A stretch of DNA of 64,000 nt, from contig CASEDF010000006.1 in assembly GCA_949286705.1 (NCBI GenBank), positions 117,809 to 181,808 of the forward strand. The letters run 5' to 3'. Under the pieces are notes generated by a model, which did not search any database, was not told the DNA's origin, and saw only the letters and a list, made by a program, of their open reading frames with translations. This document shows positions 51,105-59,614 of this stretch, piece after piece (the first letter of the stretch is position 1; each line of letters starts with the position of its first letter). The stretch comes from an uncultured bacterium (GTDB lineage: Bacteria > Cyanobacteriota > Vampirovibrionia > Gastranaerophilales > Gastranaerophilaceae). The translations under genes were made by a program, and so were the position numbers.

Positions 51105-51833
51105 ATGACACAGGATATGCAAAATCTGAATACATCTTATTATCCAACTTTAGATGAAAATTTTAAACAGGCATTAAATCTTTTTGAAAAGGAATTAACG
51201 ACCGATGAACTCTTTACACTTCTCAAGACTGGTAATATTGTCCAGAAACAAATAGCTGCGCTTAAACTTGACTATCTTGAAAACACCGAACAGGCAAAAA
51301 TTTTAACAACAAACCTTACAGGTCAGGACGGCAAAATCAGAGAAGCCGTTGCTCTTAAAATTTATGAGCTGATATCTAAAGGTAACGATAAATATTTTTT
51401 TGATAATGCTATCTATGACAAATTTTTACAAGCGATTATAGATGTCAATGGTAATGTCTGCCGTAATATAATTGCATCAGTAAAATTATTACAGAATAAC
51501 GAAACTTTTTGTCAGTATTTTACACGAAAATTACTGAATCTGACGCAAAAACTGATAGAAGAAGTCCAAAAATTCAATTTTCAAGACGGTAAATACAAAG
51601 TTAACAAAGAAGTTTTTAAACTGTACTGGTGCCTTGAAACAATATTTGAATTTACAGACCACATACCGGCGGATGTTCTGAAAAATATCCTCAAACAAAC
51701 AAAAGATATCGATGAATATACCATCCGCGAAAAAACCGCTAAAATTCTTGCTAAAATCCGAAACGATAACGAATTATCCGAAATACGCAACCAGCTTAAA
51801 CACGACAAAAACTACTACGTACGACGATTTTAA
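51105..51833 (+). CDS. Helical repeat protein (HEAT-like), 242 aa
   Basis: From ATG 51105 (MTQDMQNLNTSYYPTL). Entirely helical: paired helices such as TDELFTLLKTGNIVQKQIAALKL, GKIREAVALKIYELISKG and IREKTAKILAKIRNDNELSEIR resemble degenerate HEAT repeats. No signal peptide. TATATT 10-15 bases before the ATG may be a -10 box, again with little leader. Family not recognised; a protein-binding scaffold is the likely class. Confidence 0.6.
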   Translation: MTQDMQNLNTSYYPTLDENFKQALNLFEKELTTDELFTLLKTGNIVQKQIAALKLDYLENTEQAKILTTNLTGQDGKIREAVALKIYELISKGNDKYFFDNAIYDKFLQAIIDVNGNVCRNIIASVKLLQNNETFCQYFTRKLLNLTQKLIEEVQKFNFQDGKYKVNKEVFKLYWCLETIFEFTDHIPADVLKNILKQTKDIDEYTIREKTAKILAKIRNDNELSEIRNQLKHDKNYYVRRF

Positions 51834-51948
51834 TAATTCATGAAGTTTTGTTAAGAAATTTTTCATAAAAAACATTGGTCAGGCAATTTTTTCACCATGA
51901 ATTTTTTTATATAAATACAAGGGGAATACAGATATAGGAGTTACAACT

Positions 51949-52137
51949 ATGGCAAGAGTACTTATTTCAATGCCTGAAAAATTCTTGGACGAAATTGATT
52001 CAATCGCAACGAACGAAAACCGCACACGTTCAGAATTAATCAGAGAAGCATTAAGATCATACATGCACAGATCACAAATCAGAAACAGCGGAAAAGCCGC
52101 AACAAACGCAGAACTTTTGGAAGCACTTCTTGGATAG
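51949..52137 (+). CDS. Ribbon-helix-helix (CopG/MetJ-type) protein 1
   Basis: 62 residues: RVLISMPEKFLDEIDSIATN (strand plus helix), ENRTRSELIREALRSYM (second helix), and a tail AATNAELLEALLG. Typical RHH DNA-binding dimer. TAGGAG 8 bases before the ATG. Followed by a paralogue; no toxin gene lies after either one, so this need not be an antitoxin. Most likely an autoregulating repressor. Confidence 0.88.
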   Translation: MARVLISMPEKFLDEIDSIATNENRTRSELIREALRSYMHRSQIRNSGKAATNAELLEALLG

Positions 52138-52164
52138 GTCGAACAAAAAAGGAATAGGGGAAAA

Positions 52165-52386
52165 ATGAAAAACTATGCTACAACAACTTTAGAAGAATAT
52201 TTGGCATTACCGGAAGAAAAATCAAATGTAATTTTGGCACTTCCAGCAAGAGCCATTGATGAATTAGAGGCTGTCAAATATTCTAAAAACCGTCCTGAAC
52301 TTGTCACCAAAACATTGAAAAAATACTTAATCAATGTAACACAAGCCAGAACAAATGCTAAAATTGTTGAAGCACTTTTAAGTTAG
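52165..52386 (+). CDS. Ribbon-helix-helix-like protein 2
   Basis: 73 residues, paralogue of the preceding gene: SNVILALPARAIDELEAVKY matches ARVLISMPEKFLDEIDSIAT, RPELVTKTLKKYL matches RSELIREALRSYM, and the ends RTNAKIVEALLS and ATNAELLEALLG are near-identical. It has an extra 17-residue N-terminal arm. GGGGA precedes the ATG. The two could form a heterodimer; function unknown. Confidence 0.78.
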   Translation: MKNYATTTLEEYLALPEEKSNVILALPARAIDELEAVKYSKNRPELVTKTLKKYLINVTQARTNAKIVEALLS

Positions 52387-52390
52387 TTAA

Positions 52391-52427
52391 AAAAAGAACC
52401 TGAACAAAAGTTCAGGTTCTTTTTTTA
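52391..52427. terminator. Bidirectional terminator between RHH genes and tuf
   Basis: AAAAAGAACCTGAAC, loop AAAA, GTTCAGGTTCTTTTT plus more T: a 15-bp perfect stem serving convergent genes. Confidence 0.9.
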
Positions 52428-52442
52428 TGTGATGAAAAATTA

Positions 52443-53651
52443 TTAAGCAATAATTTTGTCAACAACACCTGCACCAACTGTACGTCCGCCTTCACGAATT
52501 GCGAATCTCATACCTTCTTCAATAGCAACAGGTGCAATCAATTCAACTGTCATAACGACGTTGTCGCCAGGCATAACCATTTGACCGTCAAATTGAATAG
52601 AACCGGTAACGTCAGTTGTTCTGATATAGAACTGAGGACGATAGCCAGGGAAGAACGGTGTATGACGTCCGCCTTCTTCTTTAGTCAAAACGTAAACGTT
52701 AGCAGTGAATTTAGTGTGCGGATGAATTGTACCGGGTTTAGCAAGTACTTGACCGCGTTGGATTTCAGTTTTATCAATACCACGGAGCAAAGCACCAATG
52801 TTATCACCGGCTTGACCTTGATCAAGTTGTTTTCTGAACATTTCAACACCGGTAACTGTAGTTTTCTTAGTTTCGCCAAGACCAACCAATTCAACTTCGT
52901 CACCAACTTTAACAATACCACGTTCTACACGACCTGTAGCAACAGTACCACGACCTGTGATAGAGAATACGTCTTCAACAGGCATCAAGAACGGTTTGTC
53001 TAAGTCACGTTCCGGTGTCGGGAAGTATGTATCAACTGCATCCATCAATTCCCAAATTTTGTCAACCCATTTATCTTCACCGCGTTGGATGTTCGGGTTC
53101 TTTTGAACAGCTTCAAGAGCTTTCAAAGCGGAACCGTGAATAAACGGAATGCTGTCGCCGTCGAATTCGTATGAAGAAAGAAGTTCTCTAACTTCCATTT
53201 CAACCAATTCCAACAATTCAGGATCGTCAACCATGTCGCATTTGTTCAAGAATACAACCAAGTTAGGAACGCCAACCTGACGAGCTAACAAGATGTGTTC
53301 ACGAGTCTGAGGCATAGCACCGTCAGTTGCTGCAACAACGAGGATAGCGCCGTCCATTTGAGCAGCACCTGTAATCATGTTTTTAACATAGTCTGCGTGG
53401 CCCGGGCAGTCAACGTGTGCATAGTGTCTTGAATCTGTTTCGTATTCTACGTGAGCTGTAGAGATGGTAATACCTCTTGCTTTTTCTTCAGGAGCAGCAT
53501 CAATTTCATCGAATTTTTTTGCTTGAGCTTTACCTGCTGCAGCCATAACACCAGTAATAGCTGCTGTCAATGTTGTTTTACCGTGGTCAACGTGGCCAAT
53601 TGTACCGATGTTAACGTGCGGTTTGGTACGTTCGTACTTTTCTCTTGCCAT
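52443..53651 (-). CDS. tuf: Elongation factor Tu
   Basis: GTPase delivering aminoacyl-tRNA to the ribosome. Start at [21 protein letters not shown]1 GHVDHGKT (about 19-26), G3 DCPGHADY, G4 NKCD, and domains 2 and 3 with [13 protein letters not shown] and [12 protein letters not shown] at the C-terminus. 402 residues. Sits 22 bases after nusA on the same strand, not beside fusA/rpsG as usual. No Shine-Dalgarno is visible in the 22-base gap (it contains TTGTTGTCTGTTGACA). Confidence 0.97.
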   Translation of the reverse strand: MAREKYERTKPHVNIGTIGHVDHGKTTLTAAITGVMAAAGKAQAKKFDEIDAAPEEKARGITISTAHVEYETDSRHYAHVDCPGHADYVKNMITGAAQMDGAILVVAATDGAMPQTREHILLARQVGVPNLVVFLNKCDMVDDPELLELVEMEVRELLSSYEFDGDSIPFIHGSALKALEAVQKNPNIQRGEDKWVDKIWELMDAVDTYFPTPERDLDKPFLMPVEDVFSITGRGTVATGRVERGIVKVGDEVELVGLGETKKTTVTGVEMFRKQLDQGQAGDNIGALLRGIDKTEIQRGQVLAKPGTIHPHTKFTANVYVLTKEEGGRHTPFFPGYRPQFYIRTTDVTGSIQFDGQMVMPGDNVVMTVELIAPVAIEEGMRFAIREGGRTVGAGVVDKIIA

Positions 53652-53673
53652 GTTTGTCAACAGACAACAATAA

Positions 53674-54909
53674 TTATTCTTCTTCAGAAGTTTCTTCTTC
53701 GACAGGTTCATCCTGCTGAAGGTCATCTTCATCAAGAGCCTGCTGATTCATTTCTTCTTCAATTTCCTGTTGAAGTTCGTCTTCATCAACAGAAGGAATT
53801 TCATCGACTTCTTCTTCGGAATAATTATCTTCAAAGCTTTGAGCTTCAGCTTTTTCCATCTGGGAAACGCTCTTGATATCTATTTTCCAGCCGGTTAATT
53901 TATGAGCGAGTCGAACATTTTGACCTTCTCTGCCGATTGCAAGCGACAATTGATCGTCAGGAACAACAACCATTGCTTCATGCGCATATTCATCATCTGC
54001 CAGAATATCAACAGACACGACTCTTGCCGGAGACAAAGCGTTTACGATGTATTCAACAGGATCTTCGGAATATCTTACGATATCAATTTTTTCATTCTTA
54101 AGCTCGCCGACAATTGTCTGGATACGGCTTCCGCGAGGACCTATGCAGGCACCGACACTGTCGACTTCAGGGTCATTTGACCATACTGCAATTTTGGTTC
54201 TGTAGCCGGCTTCACGGGAAATTGATTTAATTTCGACGATACCGTCTTCAATTTCAGGAACTTCAAGTTCAAAAAGTTCTCTGACGATTTCGGCATGCGC
54301 GTGAGAAACAATTACCTGCGGTAATCTTGTAGTTTCTTTTACGTTAAGAACAAAAACTCTTATTCTGTTGCCGGGTTTGTAATATTCGCCCGGGATTTGT
54401 TCTTTTTGAGGCATAATAGCGTCAATTTTGCCGATATTAACAATTACATTACGGTTTTCAACGCGCTGGATAATACCGGTTGTAAGAGTACCTTTTTTAT
54501 CCATAAATTCTTGTAAAACAAGATTTCTTTCAGCTTCACGGATTCTTTGAGTTATAACCTGTTTGGCTGATTGAGCTGCAATTCTGCCGAACTGTTCCGG
54601 TGTAACTTCAATTTTAACTTCGTCATCAAGTTCAACATCTTCGTCAATTTCTTTTGCGTCTGCAAGTGAAATCTGTGTTTCGGGGTCTTCAACTTTATCT
54701 ACAACGAGTTTTGTGCTAAATACGCCGATTTCACCTGACTGCTCATCCAAAATTGCTTCAATATTTGTTGCTTCTTTTGTTCTCATGTGTTTTTTGTAAG
54801 CTGCTACCATTGCATCGCAAAGTGAAGCAATTATCACATCTTTGGAAATTCCTCTTTCTCTTTCCAACTGCTCGCAAGCTTCAAATAATGCTGTTCCGAT
54901 TTTGATCAT
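53674..54909 (-). CDS. nusA: Transcription termination/antitermination protein NusA
   Basis: RNA-polymerase factor. N-terminal polymerase-binding domain (about 1-125), S1 domain (about 130-200, [20 protein letters not shown]), and two KH domains (about 220-345, [21 protein letters not shown] and [19 protein letters not shown]). The last 65 residues are acidic and low complexity (Glu/Asp/Gln). 411 residues. Middle gene of rimP-nusA-tuf. Confidence 0.96.
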   Translation of the reverse strand: MIKIGTALFEACEQLERERGISKDVIIASLCDAMVAAYKKHMRTKEATNIEAILDEQSGEIGVFSTKLVVDKVEDPETQISLADAKEIDEDVELDDEVKIEVTPEQFGRIAAQSAKQVITQRIREAERNLVLQEFMDKKGTLTTGIIQRVENRNVIVNIGKIDAIMPQKEQIPGEYYKPGNRIRVFVLNVKETTRLPQVIVSHAHAEIVRELFELEVPEIEDGIVEIKSISREAGYRTKIAVWSNDPEVDSVGACIGPRGSRIQTIVGELKNEKIDIVRYSEDPVEYIVNALSPARVVSVDILADDEYAHEAMVVVPDDQLSLAIGREGQNVRLAHKLTGWKIDIKSVSQMEKAEAQSFEDNYSEEEVDEIPSVDEDELQQEIEEEMNQQALDEDDLQQDEPVEEETSEEE

Positions 54910-54930
54910 AAATATTATCCTTTCATATTA

Positions 54931-55416
54931 TTAATCTATATATAATTTAGCAGACTGAATGTTGTCTTTTGGAATCAAAAGTTCTTCACCGTCGTCAAAC
55001 CTGAAAAACTTAAGCCCCGAATTCGTATCATAATCCAGAATTTCACCTTTAAATACTTTTTCTGTTTCGCCATCAAGCGGATTTTTAAGCTTTATACTGA
55101 CTCTTTTGCCTTTGAAAATCACAAATTCCTTTTCGGATTTGAATTTCCGCTCAAGCCCCGGTGATGAAACCTCCAGATAATATTTTACGGGTATAATTTC
55201 ATCCAAAAAGTCGCTCAGACTTCTTGTAACATTTTCGCAGTCGTCAAGCGTGATGTCCTTTTCCTTTGAATACAAGAAAATCCTCAAAAACCACCTGTGA
55301 TTTTCCTTGGAAAAATCAATTTCAATGGGTATAGTGTTAAACCTCATGGCTGTGTTTTCAATTAACGGTGTAATCTTTTCAATAATTTCATGCCTGTTAA
55401 TATCCTGTTTTGCCAT
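54931..55416 (-). CDS. rimP: Ribosome maturation factor RimP
   Basis: Needed for 30S subunit maturation. 161 residues with VSSPGLERKFKSEKEFVIFKGKRV at the domain junction (the SSPGLxR motif is the family hallmark) and a C-terminal Sm-like domain ending AKLYID. Upstream of nusA, the usual order. Confidence 0.94.
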   Translation of the reverse strand: MAKQDINRHEIIEKITPLIENTAMRFNTIPIEIDFSKENHRWFLRIFLYSKEKDITLDDCENVTRSLSDFLDEIIPVKYYLEVSSPGLERKFKSEKEFVIFKGKRVSIKLKNPLDGETEKVFKGEILDYDTNSGLKFFRFDDGEELLIPKDNIQSAKLYID

Positions 55417-55441
55417 AATTCACACTACCTTTCCTGAAAGA

Positions 55442-55467
55442 AAAAGAACGGGGGTTCCCGTTCTTTT
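55442..55467 (-). terminator. Intrinsic terminator between the coiled-coil gene and rimP
   Basis: AAAAGAACGGG, loop GGTT, CCCGTTCTTTT. It insulates the rimP operon from the minus-strand gene at 55550. Confidence 0.85.
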
Positions 55468-55549
55468 GTCTTTTGCAATACTGCTATGAAATTATTATAA
55501 AATAATAAACCTGAAATGTAAAGTGTCTTGTAATTAAAATTAACTTATG

Positions 55550-57106
55550 CTACAAATTAGCGGCTATTTCTTCTTCTGTAAATGTTTTACCATTATACGT
55601 AAATGTACCGTTTTCAAAAGTTAATTTAACACCTTGATAAGTAGTTTCACCATTATTTTTTGCGTCACTTATCGCCGCATTTTTAGAATCATTAAACAAA
55701 TCTAAAGCAGAATCACGACGTGACATGAGTCCTTCTCTTGCTTCATTTAAGGAATCATTACGTGCTGCCAGACGATCTCTTCTACCGTCCGAAATACCGT
55801 CTTTATTCATTTTGCCCAAAAGTTTATCACTTTTTTCAAAGCTGTTGTCTACTTGCCCGTCAAGATTTGTATAACTGGCTTCTTCTTTTTTCTCTAATTC
55901 TGCCAGTCTTTCTGTTTGAGATTGGATTTCAGCATTCAAACTTTCTTTTTCTTTTTGTTTAGTTTCAAGTGCTTCTTTCTGCTTTTCAAAAGAATCAACT
56001 GTTTTTTGTTGCTGAGCTTTTTCTGTTTCAAGCTTGTCAAGTTCTTGGTTCATTTCTTCCAACTCGGCTTTTGCTTGCTCGTGTGCTTCTTGAGCTTCTT
56101 GCAAAGCAGTATTTAATTTATTATAATTTTCTTCTGCGCGAAGCGCCTTATCCTTTGCATCGCCAAGTTTTTTCTGGGCTTCTTCTTTAGCTTCATTTGC
56201 CTCAACTTCTTTAGCATCTGCCTCGGTATATGCAGTTTGTGCCCGCTCATAGTTCAATTTTGCCGTTGCATATGCTGGATTGTCTATTTCTTCACCATTA
56301 GGTCCTGTTATTTTTTCAGGAGTAGACTGAAGAGTCGAAAACGCAGAATTCATTGAATTTTCAGCGGCTCTCAAAGCATTTTGAGCTGCTGTATGGTTAG
56401 TAACCGCTGTCGCATAATTTGAATCCGCATTTTCTAAGGCTTGCTCAGCAGTATCTAATGAAGATTTAGCCTGCTTAACCTGACCTTCTTTTTGGGATAC
56501 GTCTTTTTCTTTTGCTTCTATATCAGCTTCTTTGCTGTCGATTTGACCTTGCAAGTCATCTATTTTTGCCTGTGCTTCTTGTGCGGCTTTTTCCAAACCT
56601 GGAAGCTTACCCTGAATATCCGCTATTTCTGTGTCTAAAGTTGAAACTGCACTTTTTGCATCATTTATTGCAGCACGCAAATCAACTGACGTTGTTGCAC
56701 CTTTCATTGCATTTATTGCCGGAGAATTTATCGCTGAAGCTGCACCTTTTATACCGGATGCGCCACCCGCACTGCTTCCGCCAAAACCCTTAAACATCCC
56801 TGCCAAACCTTGACCTAATCCAACAGCCATCTGACCGACCTGGGAGCCCATCTGCATAGCAAGCATTGCTTTTGCAATATCATTTGAACTGGAAGATGCA
56901 GAGGTGGTTGTAGTTGTAACAGTAGTTGTTGTTTTTTTACCAATCTTACCGGCACGTGAATCTTGTACAAAGATACCTTTATCCACAGGTTTTCCATATA
57001 TATTTGATGATCTTTGTGCGAGAACACGACCGGCACTTGATGTATTTGCCGGTTTTAACGAGCCTATTGCTCTAGTAAATGTTTTGGTTTTAATGTCACC
57101 AGTCAT
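55550..57106 (-). CDS. Large lineage-specific coiled-coil protein with a Gly/Ala-rich hydrophobic segment
   Basis: 518 residues from ATG 57106 (MTGDIKTKTFTRAIGSLKP), with GAGAGAG upstream. Order: Ser/Thr-rich N-terminal tail (about 60-80 with poly-Thr), a hydrophobic Met/Gly/Ala segment (about 85-135, MLAMQMGSQVGQMAVGLG), a very long coiled coil (about 145-425, dense Lys/Glu/Gln/Ala), then a small beta-like domain at the end. No N-terminal signal peptide. The hydrophobic part preceding a coiled coil recalls pore-forming translocators of contact-dependent secretion, but that is only shape-based; no family is recognised. Confidence 0.6.
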   Translation of the reverse strand: MTGDIKTKTFTRAIGSLKPANTSSAGRVLAQRSSNIYGKPVDKGIFVQDSRAGKIGKKTTTTVTTTTTSASSSSNDIAKAMLAMQMGSQVGQMAVGLGQGLAGMFKGFGGSSAGGASGIKGAASAINSPAINAMKGATTSVDLRAAINDAKSAVSTLDTEIADIQGKLPGLEKAAQEAQAKIDDLQGQIDSKEADIEAKEKDVSQKEGQVKQAKSSLDTAEQALENADSNYATAVTNHTAAQNALRAAENSMNSAFSTLQSTPEKITGPNGEEIDNPAYATAKLNYERAQTAYTEADAKEVEANEAKEEAQKKLGDAKDKALRAEENYNKLNTALQEAQEAHEQAKAELEEMNQELDKLETEKAQQQKTVDSFEKQKEALETKQKEKESLNAEIQSQTERLAELEKKEEASYTNLDGQVDNSFEKSDKLLGKMNKDGISDGRRDRLAARNDSLNEAREGLMSRRDSALDLFNDSKNAAISDAKNNGETTYQGVKLTFENGTFTYNGKTFTEEEIAANL

Positions 57107-57169
57107 TTTTGTACTCTCTCGTTTTAATGCCTTAAATATATAAAAACTTGAGAGCTCCTCCGATTGCAC

Positions 57170-57430
57170 AATTTGTATAATTCTTTACAAAAATTAACAT
57201 GTCAAAAACCATGCAGCACATGGGTTTTCACTATTTCGACCCAATTTATTTATTCCCGTTTTTGACGATATTTATTCAAATAATCCTGACGGGAAATCTC
57301 AGAATCATTTTATTGAGAGCCTCTTGTCAAGTAAAGCGAAAAATCTACACAATACCCTCTCCCGCCAAACCCACATTTGTTCGTTAAAAATCTATCCCTC
57401 TCCCAATGGGAGAGGGATAGTAAATTTTTA
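57170..57430. other. Spacer with CCCTCTCCC-type repeats
   Basis: About 260 bases with no gene. CCCTCTCCCGCC text (57355-57363) resembles the 21.9-kb repeat block. The hairpin at 57392-57420 closes it. Confidence 0.55.
57392..57420 (-). terminator. Terminator-like palindrome after the 272-aa gene
   Basis: CTATCCCTCTCCC, loop AAT, GGGAGAGGGATAG: 13 perfect bp, followed on the minus strand by GATTTTTAAC. It starts 11 bases after the stop of the gene at 57431. Confidence 0.75.
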
Positions 57431-58249
57431 TTATTTTGTACTCAATATTGATATCAAATCATCCGCTGAAACTATATTACCACTCTTATCCTTATATGAC
57501 CCGTTGCCTTGACGTACATAAATCGTGGCATCCTCAAATTCGATGCGTTTACAAGCCGATGCGAGTATTTTACCGTAAATACCCTGCATATATGCAGCAA
57601 ATTGTTCCGTATTATATATATCTTTGCCTATCATATAAACAGCTTCGCCGTCTGCATTTGTTGTCTTTCTGACCTCGACCTTATCAATCTTCATATAAGG
57701 TCTTGTTGTATTTAATTTATTACGATCTTCTTTTTCATCTTTTTTAACTTCCGGTGAAACAGGTATTGCGTTAATTGATTCAAATACATTGTTTTCAGGT
57801 TTTTCTTCCTGTTTCGGAAGATCCGTAATTTCTATAGGCTCAACAAACGCTGCTTTTAATTTCGGAGATTCCTTAATCATTTCACTGTTAGCCATCAGAA
57901 CTTCCATATCAGAAGGTTGTGCTTTCTTAGCAGGTTCTGATTTAACATTTTCAAATTTCGGTTTAGCTTTATTAGATTCTTTCTTAGGTTTCGGCTGTGC
58001 CTGGGCTTTTTCTTCAACCATGTTCGGAGTCATGACTATATCTTCAGCCGTCAAAGGCAGCCAGCTGAGCTTAAGAGATTCCGCGTACATCTCTACAAAT
58101 TTTGTTTCTTTTTCAGTTACAGGTAATGCAACTGTTGCAGCTTGCTTTGTAGGATTTGATGTCGCAGATGCTTTTGAACGCTTGTAATCCAACTCACTTC
58201 GCACTAATCCGGGATTGACCGGAGTTTTTTTCTTGTTTGTTTCTGTCAT
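57431..58249 (-). CDS. Lineage-specific protein with a disordered linker and C-terminal domain, 272 aa
   Basis: The N-terminal 170 residues are Pro/Lys/Glu-rich and probably disordered (AQAQPKPKKESNKAKPKFENV). The C-terminal 90 residues look folded (TTRPYMKIDKVEVRKTTN; MIGKDIYNTEQFAAYMQGIYGKILA; VRQGNGSYKDKSG). No signal peptide or membrane helix. It is preceded by AGAGAGTAGAAAAT-ATG, close to the leader of the coiled-coil gene downstream (AGAGAGTACAAAA-ATG), so the two are probably co-regulated. Function unknown. Confidence 0.6.
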   Translation of the reverse strand: MTETNKKKTPVNPGLVRSELDYKRSKASATSNPTKQAATVALPVTEKETKFVEMYAESLKLSWLPLTAEDIVMTPNMVEEKAQAQPKPKKESNKAKPKFENVKSEPAKKAQPSDMEVLMANSEMIKESPKLKAAFVEPIEITDLPKQEEKPENNVFESINAIPVSPEVKKDEKEDRNKLNTTRPYMKIDKVEVRKTTNADGEAVYMIGKDIYNTEQFAAYMQGIYGKILASACKRIEFEDATIYVRQGNGSYKDKSGNIVSADDLISILSTK

Positions 58250-58815
58250 ATTTTCTACTCTCTATCACTTGTATTTATATTAATAAAAAACTTGAATTTT
58301 GTCAGATTTCACATATATAGCAAACTGTTACAAAAATTAATATATAAAAACTGAATTATTCTCGACCTGTTATTATTATTCCCATAAATTTGTATAACGC
58401 TTACTTAATGTTAAAAATATTCACATTTTATAAACATTAGAATTCGGCACTACAAGACTTCTTCAGAACTTTGCAAGAGATTTTTAAGAATAATTAAGAC
58501 CTTAATTGTAAATTTTTCAATAAAAATTTTTTAAATCACAAATCAGCCCGAAATCTTCGTTTTTGGATTTGTTAACAAATATTATGTAAAGACTTTGGCA
58601 TGGAAACAACAAAACCCCTTTATTTTTTTAAAATTTATCCTATGATGAATATACAAATCTTGGGAATGGGGATTTGGGAAGTTTACAGAAACAAAGGGGT
58701 TTTGTTTTCTATTTACTCCGCAATTAATCCATCCAAAGAACGATTAAATCCATTTTAGAATCGTTTAAAATATGGATAGAGTTTATAGTCTTTATAATCT
58801 TGGAGGTTATTGGTA
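58250..58815 (+). promoter_or_regulatory. Structured leader region upstream of cobO-like copy 2
   Basis: About 560 bases without a gene. AACAAAACCCCTTT (58608-58621) pairs perfectly with AAAGGGGTTTTGTT (58693-58706), enclosing 71 bases that include TGGGAATGGGGATTTGGG. A second element follows: outer stem ATCCAT/ATGGAT (58727-58732 / 58772-58777) around inner stem AACGATT/AATCGTT (58739-58745 / 58759-58765). GGAGG at 58802-58806 then leads to the start. No B12-box (GCCACTG) is visible, so this is not an ordinary cobalamin riboswitch. Confidence 0.5.
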
Positions 58816-59349
58816 GTGTTACAGCATGGATACATACAAATTTACACAGGAGACGGAAAAGGGAAAACTACCGCTTCATTGGGTCTGGCACTGAGAGCTT
58901 TAGGTCATGGCTGGAAAGTTCTTATTATTCAATTTACAAAAGGCGACAGCGCAACATCTTACGGTGAAATTGTTTCATGCTCAAAATTTTTGCCGAATCT
59001 GGATGTTGTACAATTCGGTATGGACAGAGTATGCTATTCTCATAACGTTTGTATGGATGATTTCAAAGAAGCGAAACGAGGCTGGGAATTTGCTAAAAAA
59101 GCAATCAATTCAGGTGAATATCAATTAATCATTCTGGATGAAATAAATATTTGCACTGCAATGAATATGATTAAGGTATCTGATGTAAAAGAAGCGCTTC
59201 TTCATAAACCCGATAACCTTGAAATAGTTTTGACAGGGCGCTATGCGCATCCTGAATTAAAAGCCATGGCACATCTTGTAACCGAAATGAAGCCCATCAA
59301 ACACTACTTTGATATGGGTGTTATGGCAAGACAAGGTATTGAATATTAA
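58816..59349 (+). CDS. Corrinoid adenosyltransferase (CobO/BtuR family), copy 2
   Basis: Strongly similar to copy 1: HGYIQIYTGDGKGKTTASLG (P-loop), GWEFAKKAINSGEYQLIILD, LTGRYAHPELKAMAHLV and the end KHYFDMGVMARQGIEY. About 177 residues, normal. The start is probably GTG 58816, 9 bases after GGAGG; TTG 58810 is closer to the site (3 bases). Why two copies exist is unknown: different corrinoids, or one copy sensing adenosylcobalamin, are options. Confidence 0.9.
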   Translation: MLQHGYIQIYTGDGKGKTTASLGLALRALGHGWKVLIIQFTKGDSATSYGEIVSCSKFLPNLDVVQFGMDRVCYSHNVCMDDFKEAKRGWEFAKKAINSGEYQLIILDEINICTAMNMIKVSDVKEALLHKPDNLEIVLTGRYAHPELKAMAHLVTEMKPIKHYFDMGVMARQGIEY

Positions 59350-59378
59350 AAATTTAAATTTAATGTAAATCCTTAATT

Positions 59379-59411
59379 CGGACTTGACTCGTATAGAGAA
59401 AGTCCGTTTTT
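59379..59411 (+). terminator. Intrinsic terminator of cobO-like copy 2
   Basis: CGGACTT pairs with AAGTCCG (59400-59406) around a 14-base loop, followed by TTTTTAT. Confidence 0.7.
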
Positions 59412-59459
59412 ATTTTACAAAAGTATAAAAATATTTGCATAAAGGCATGTTTGTAATAT

Positions 59460-59465
59460 TATAAT
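59460..59465 (+). promoter_or_regulatory. -10 box for the rpsB leader
   Basis: TATAAT at 59460-59465 with TTGCAT at 59435-59440 (19-base spacing, a little long). Transcription would begin just before the tandem repeat at 59476. Confidence 0.5.
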
Positions 59466-59475
59466 ACTGGTTATA

Positions 59476-59614
59476 CTAGTCCGATAGGTTCGCCCTAGTC
59501 CGGTGGGTTGCCGCAAAAGCTAAAGCCTTAGCCGATGGGCATTTTCCCCAAGAATAATGACGGATGGGACAGTTTAGCCCGTAGTACAATACATTAAACA
59601 TAAGGAGAAAACCG
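59476..59614 (+). ncRNA. Candidate structured leader of rpsB
   Basis: GC-richer than its surroundings. CTAGTCCGATAGGTTCGCC (59476-59494) is followed immediately by CTAGTCCGGTGGGTTGCCG (59495-59513), a tandem imperfect duplication. Further potential stems: GCTAA-AGCC-TTAGC (59519-59532), GGGC...CCCC. The likely role is ribosomal-protein feedback or some other cis control of rpsB-tsf. I cannot match it to a known riboswitch class; AAGGAG is the ribosome site before the ATG at 59615. Confidence 0.5.

Noticed and set aside
51949..52386. Toxin-antitoxin operon
   Set aside because: Both genes are RHH proteins; there is no toxin-type gene before the terminator at 52391.
52581..53003. 140-aa frame opposite tuf, and similar long frames opposite nusA, folC and nadE
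   Set aside because: They are antisense shadows of well-supported genes with no ribosome sites and no family match.
53652..53735. Longer N-terminus for EF-Tu
   Set aside because: The extra residues overlap nusA and are unlike any EF-Tu; [14 protein letters not shown] is the family's start.
59476..59580. c-di-GMP (GEMM) or cobalamin riboswitch before rpsB
   Set aside because: GCCGCAAAAGCTAAAGCC looked similar to the GCAAAGC part of GEMM, but the other conserved pieces and the tetraloop-receptor could not be found; no B12-box is present either.
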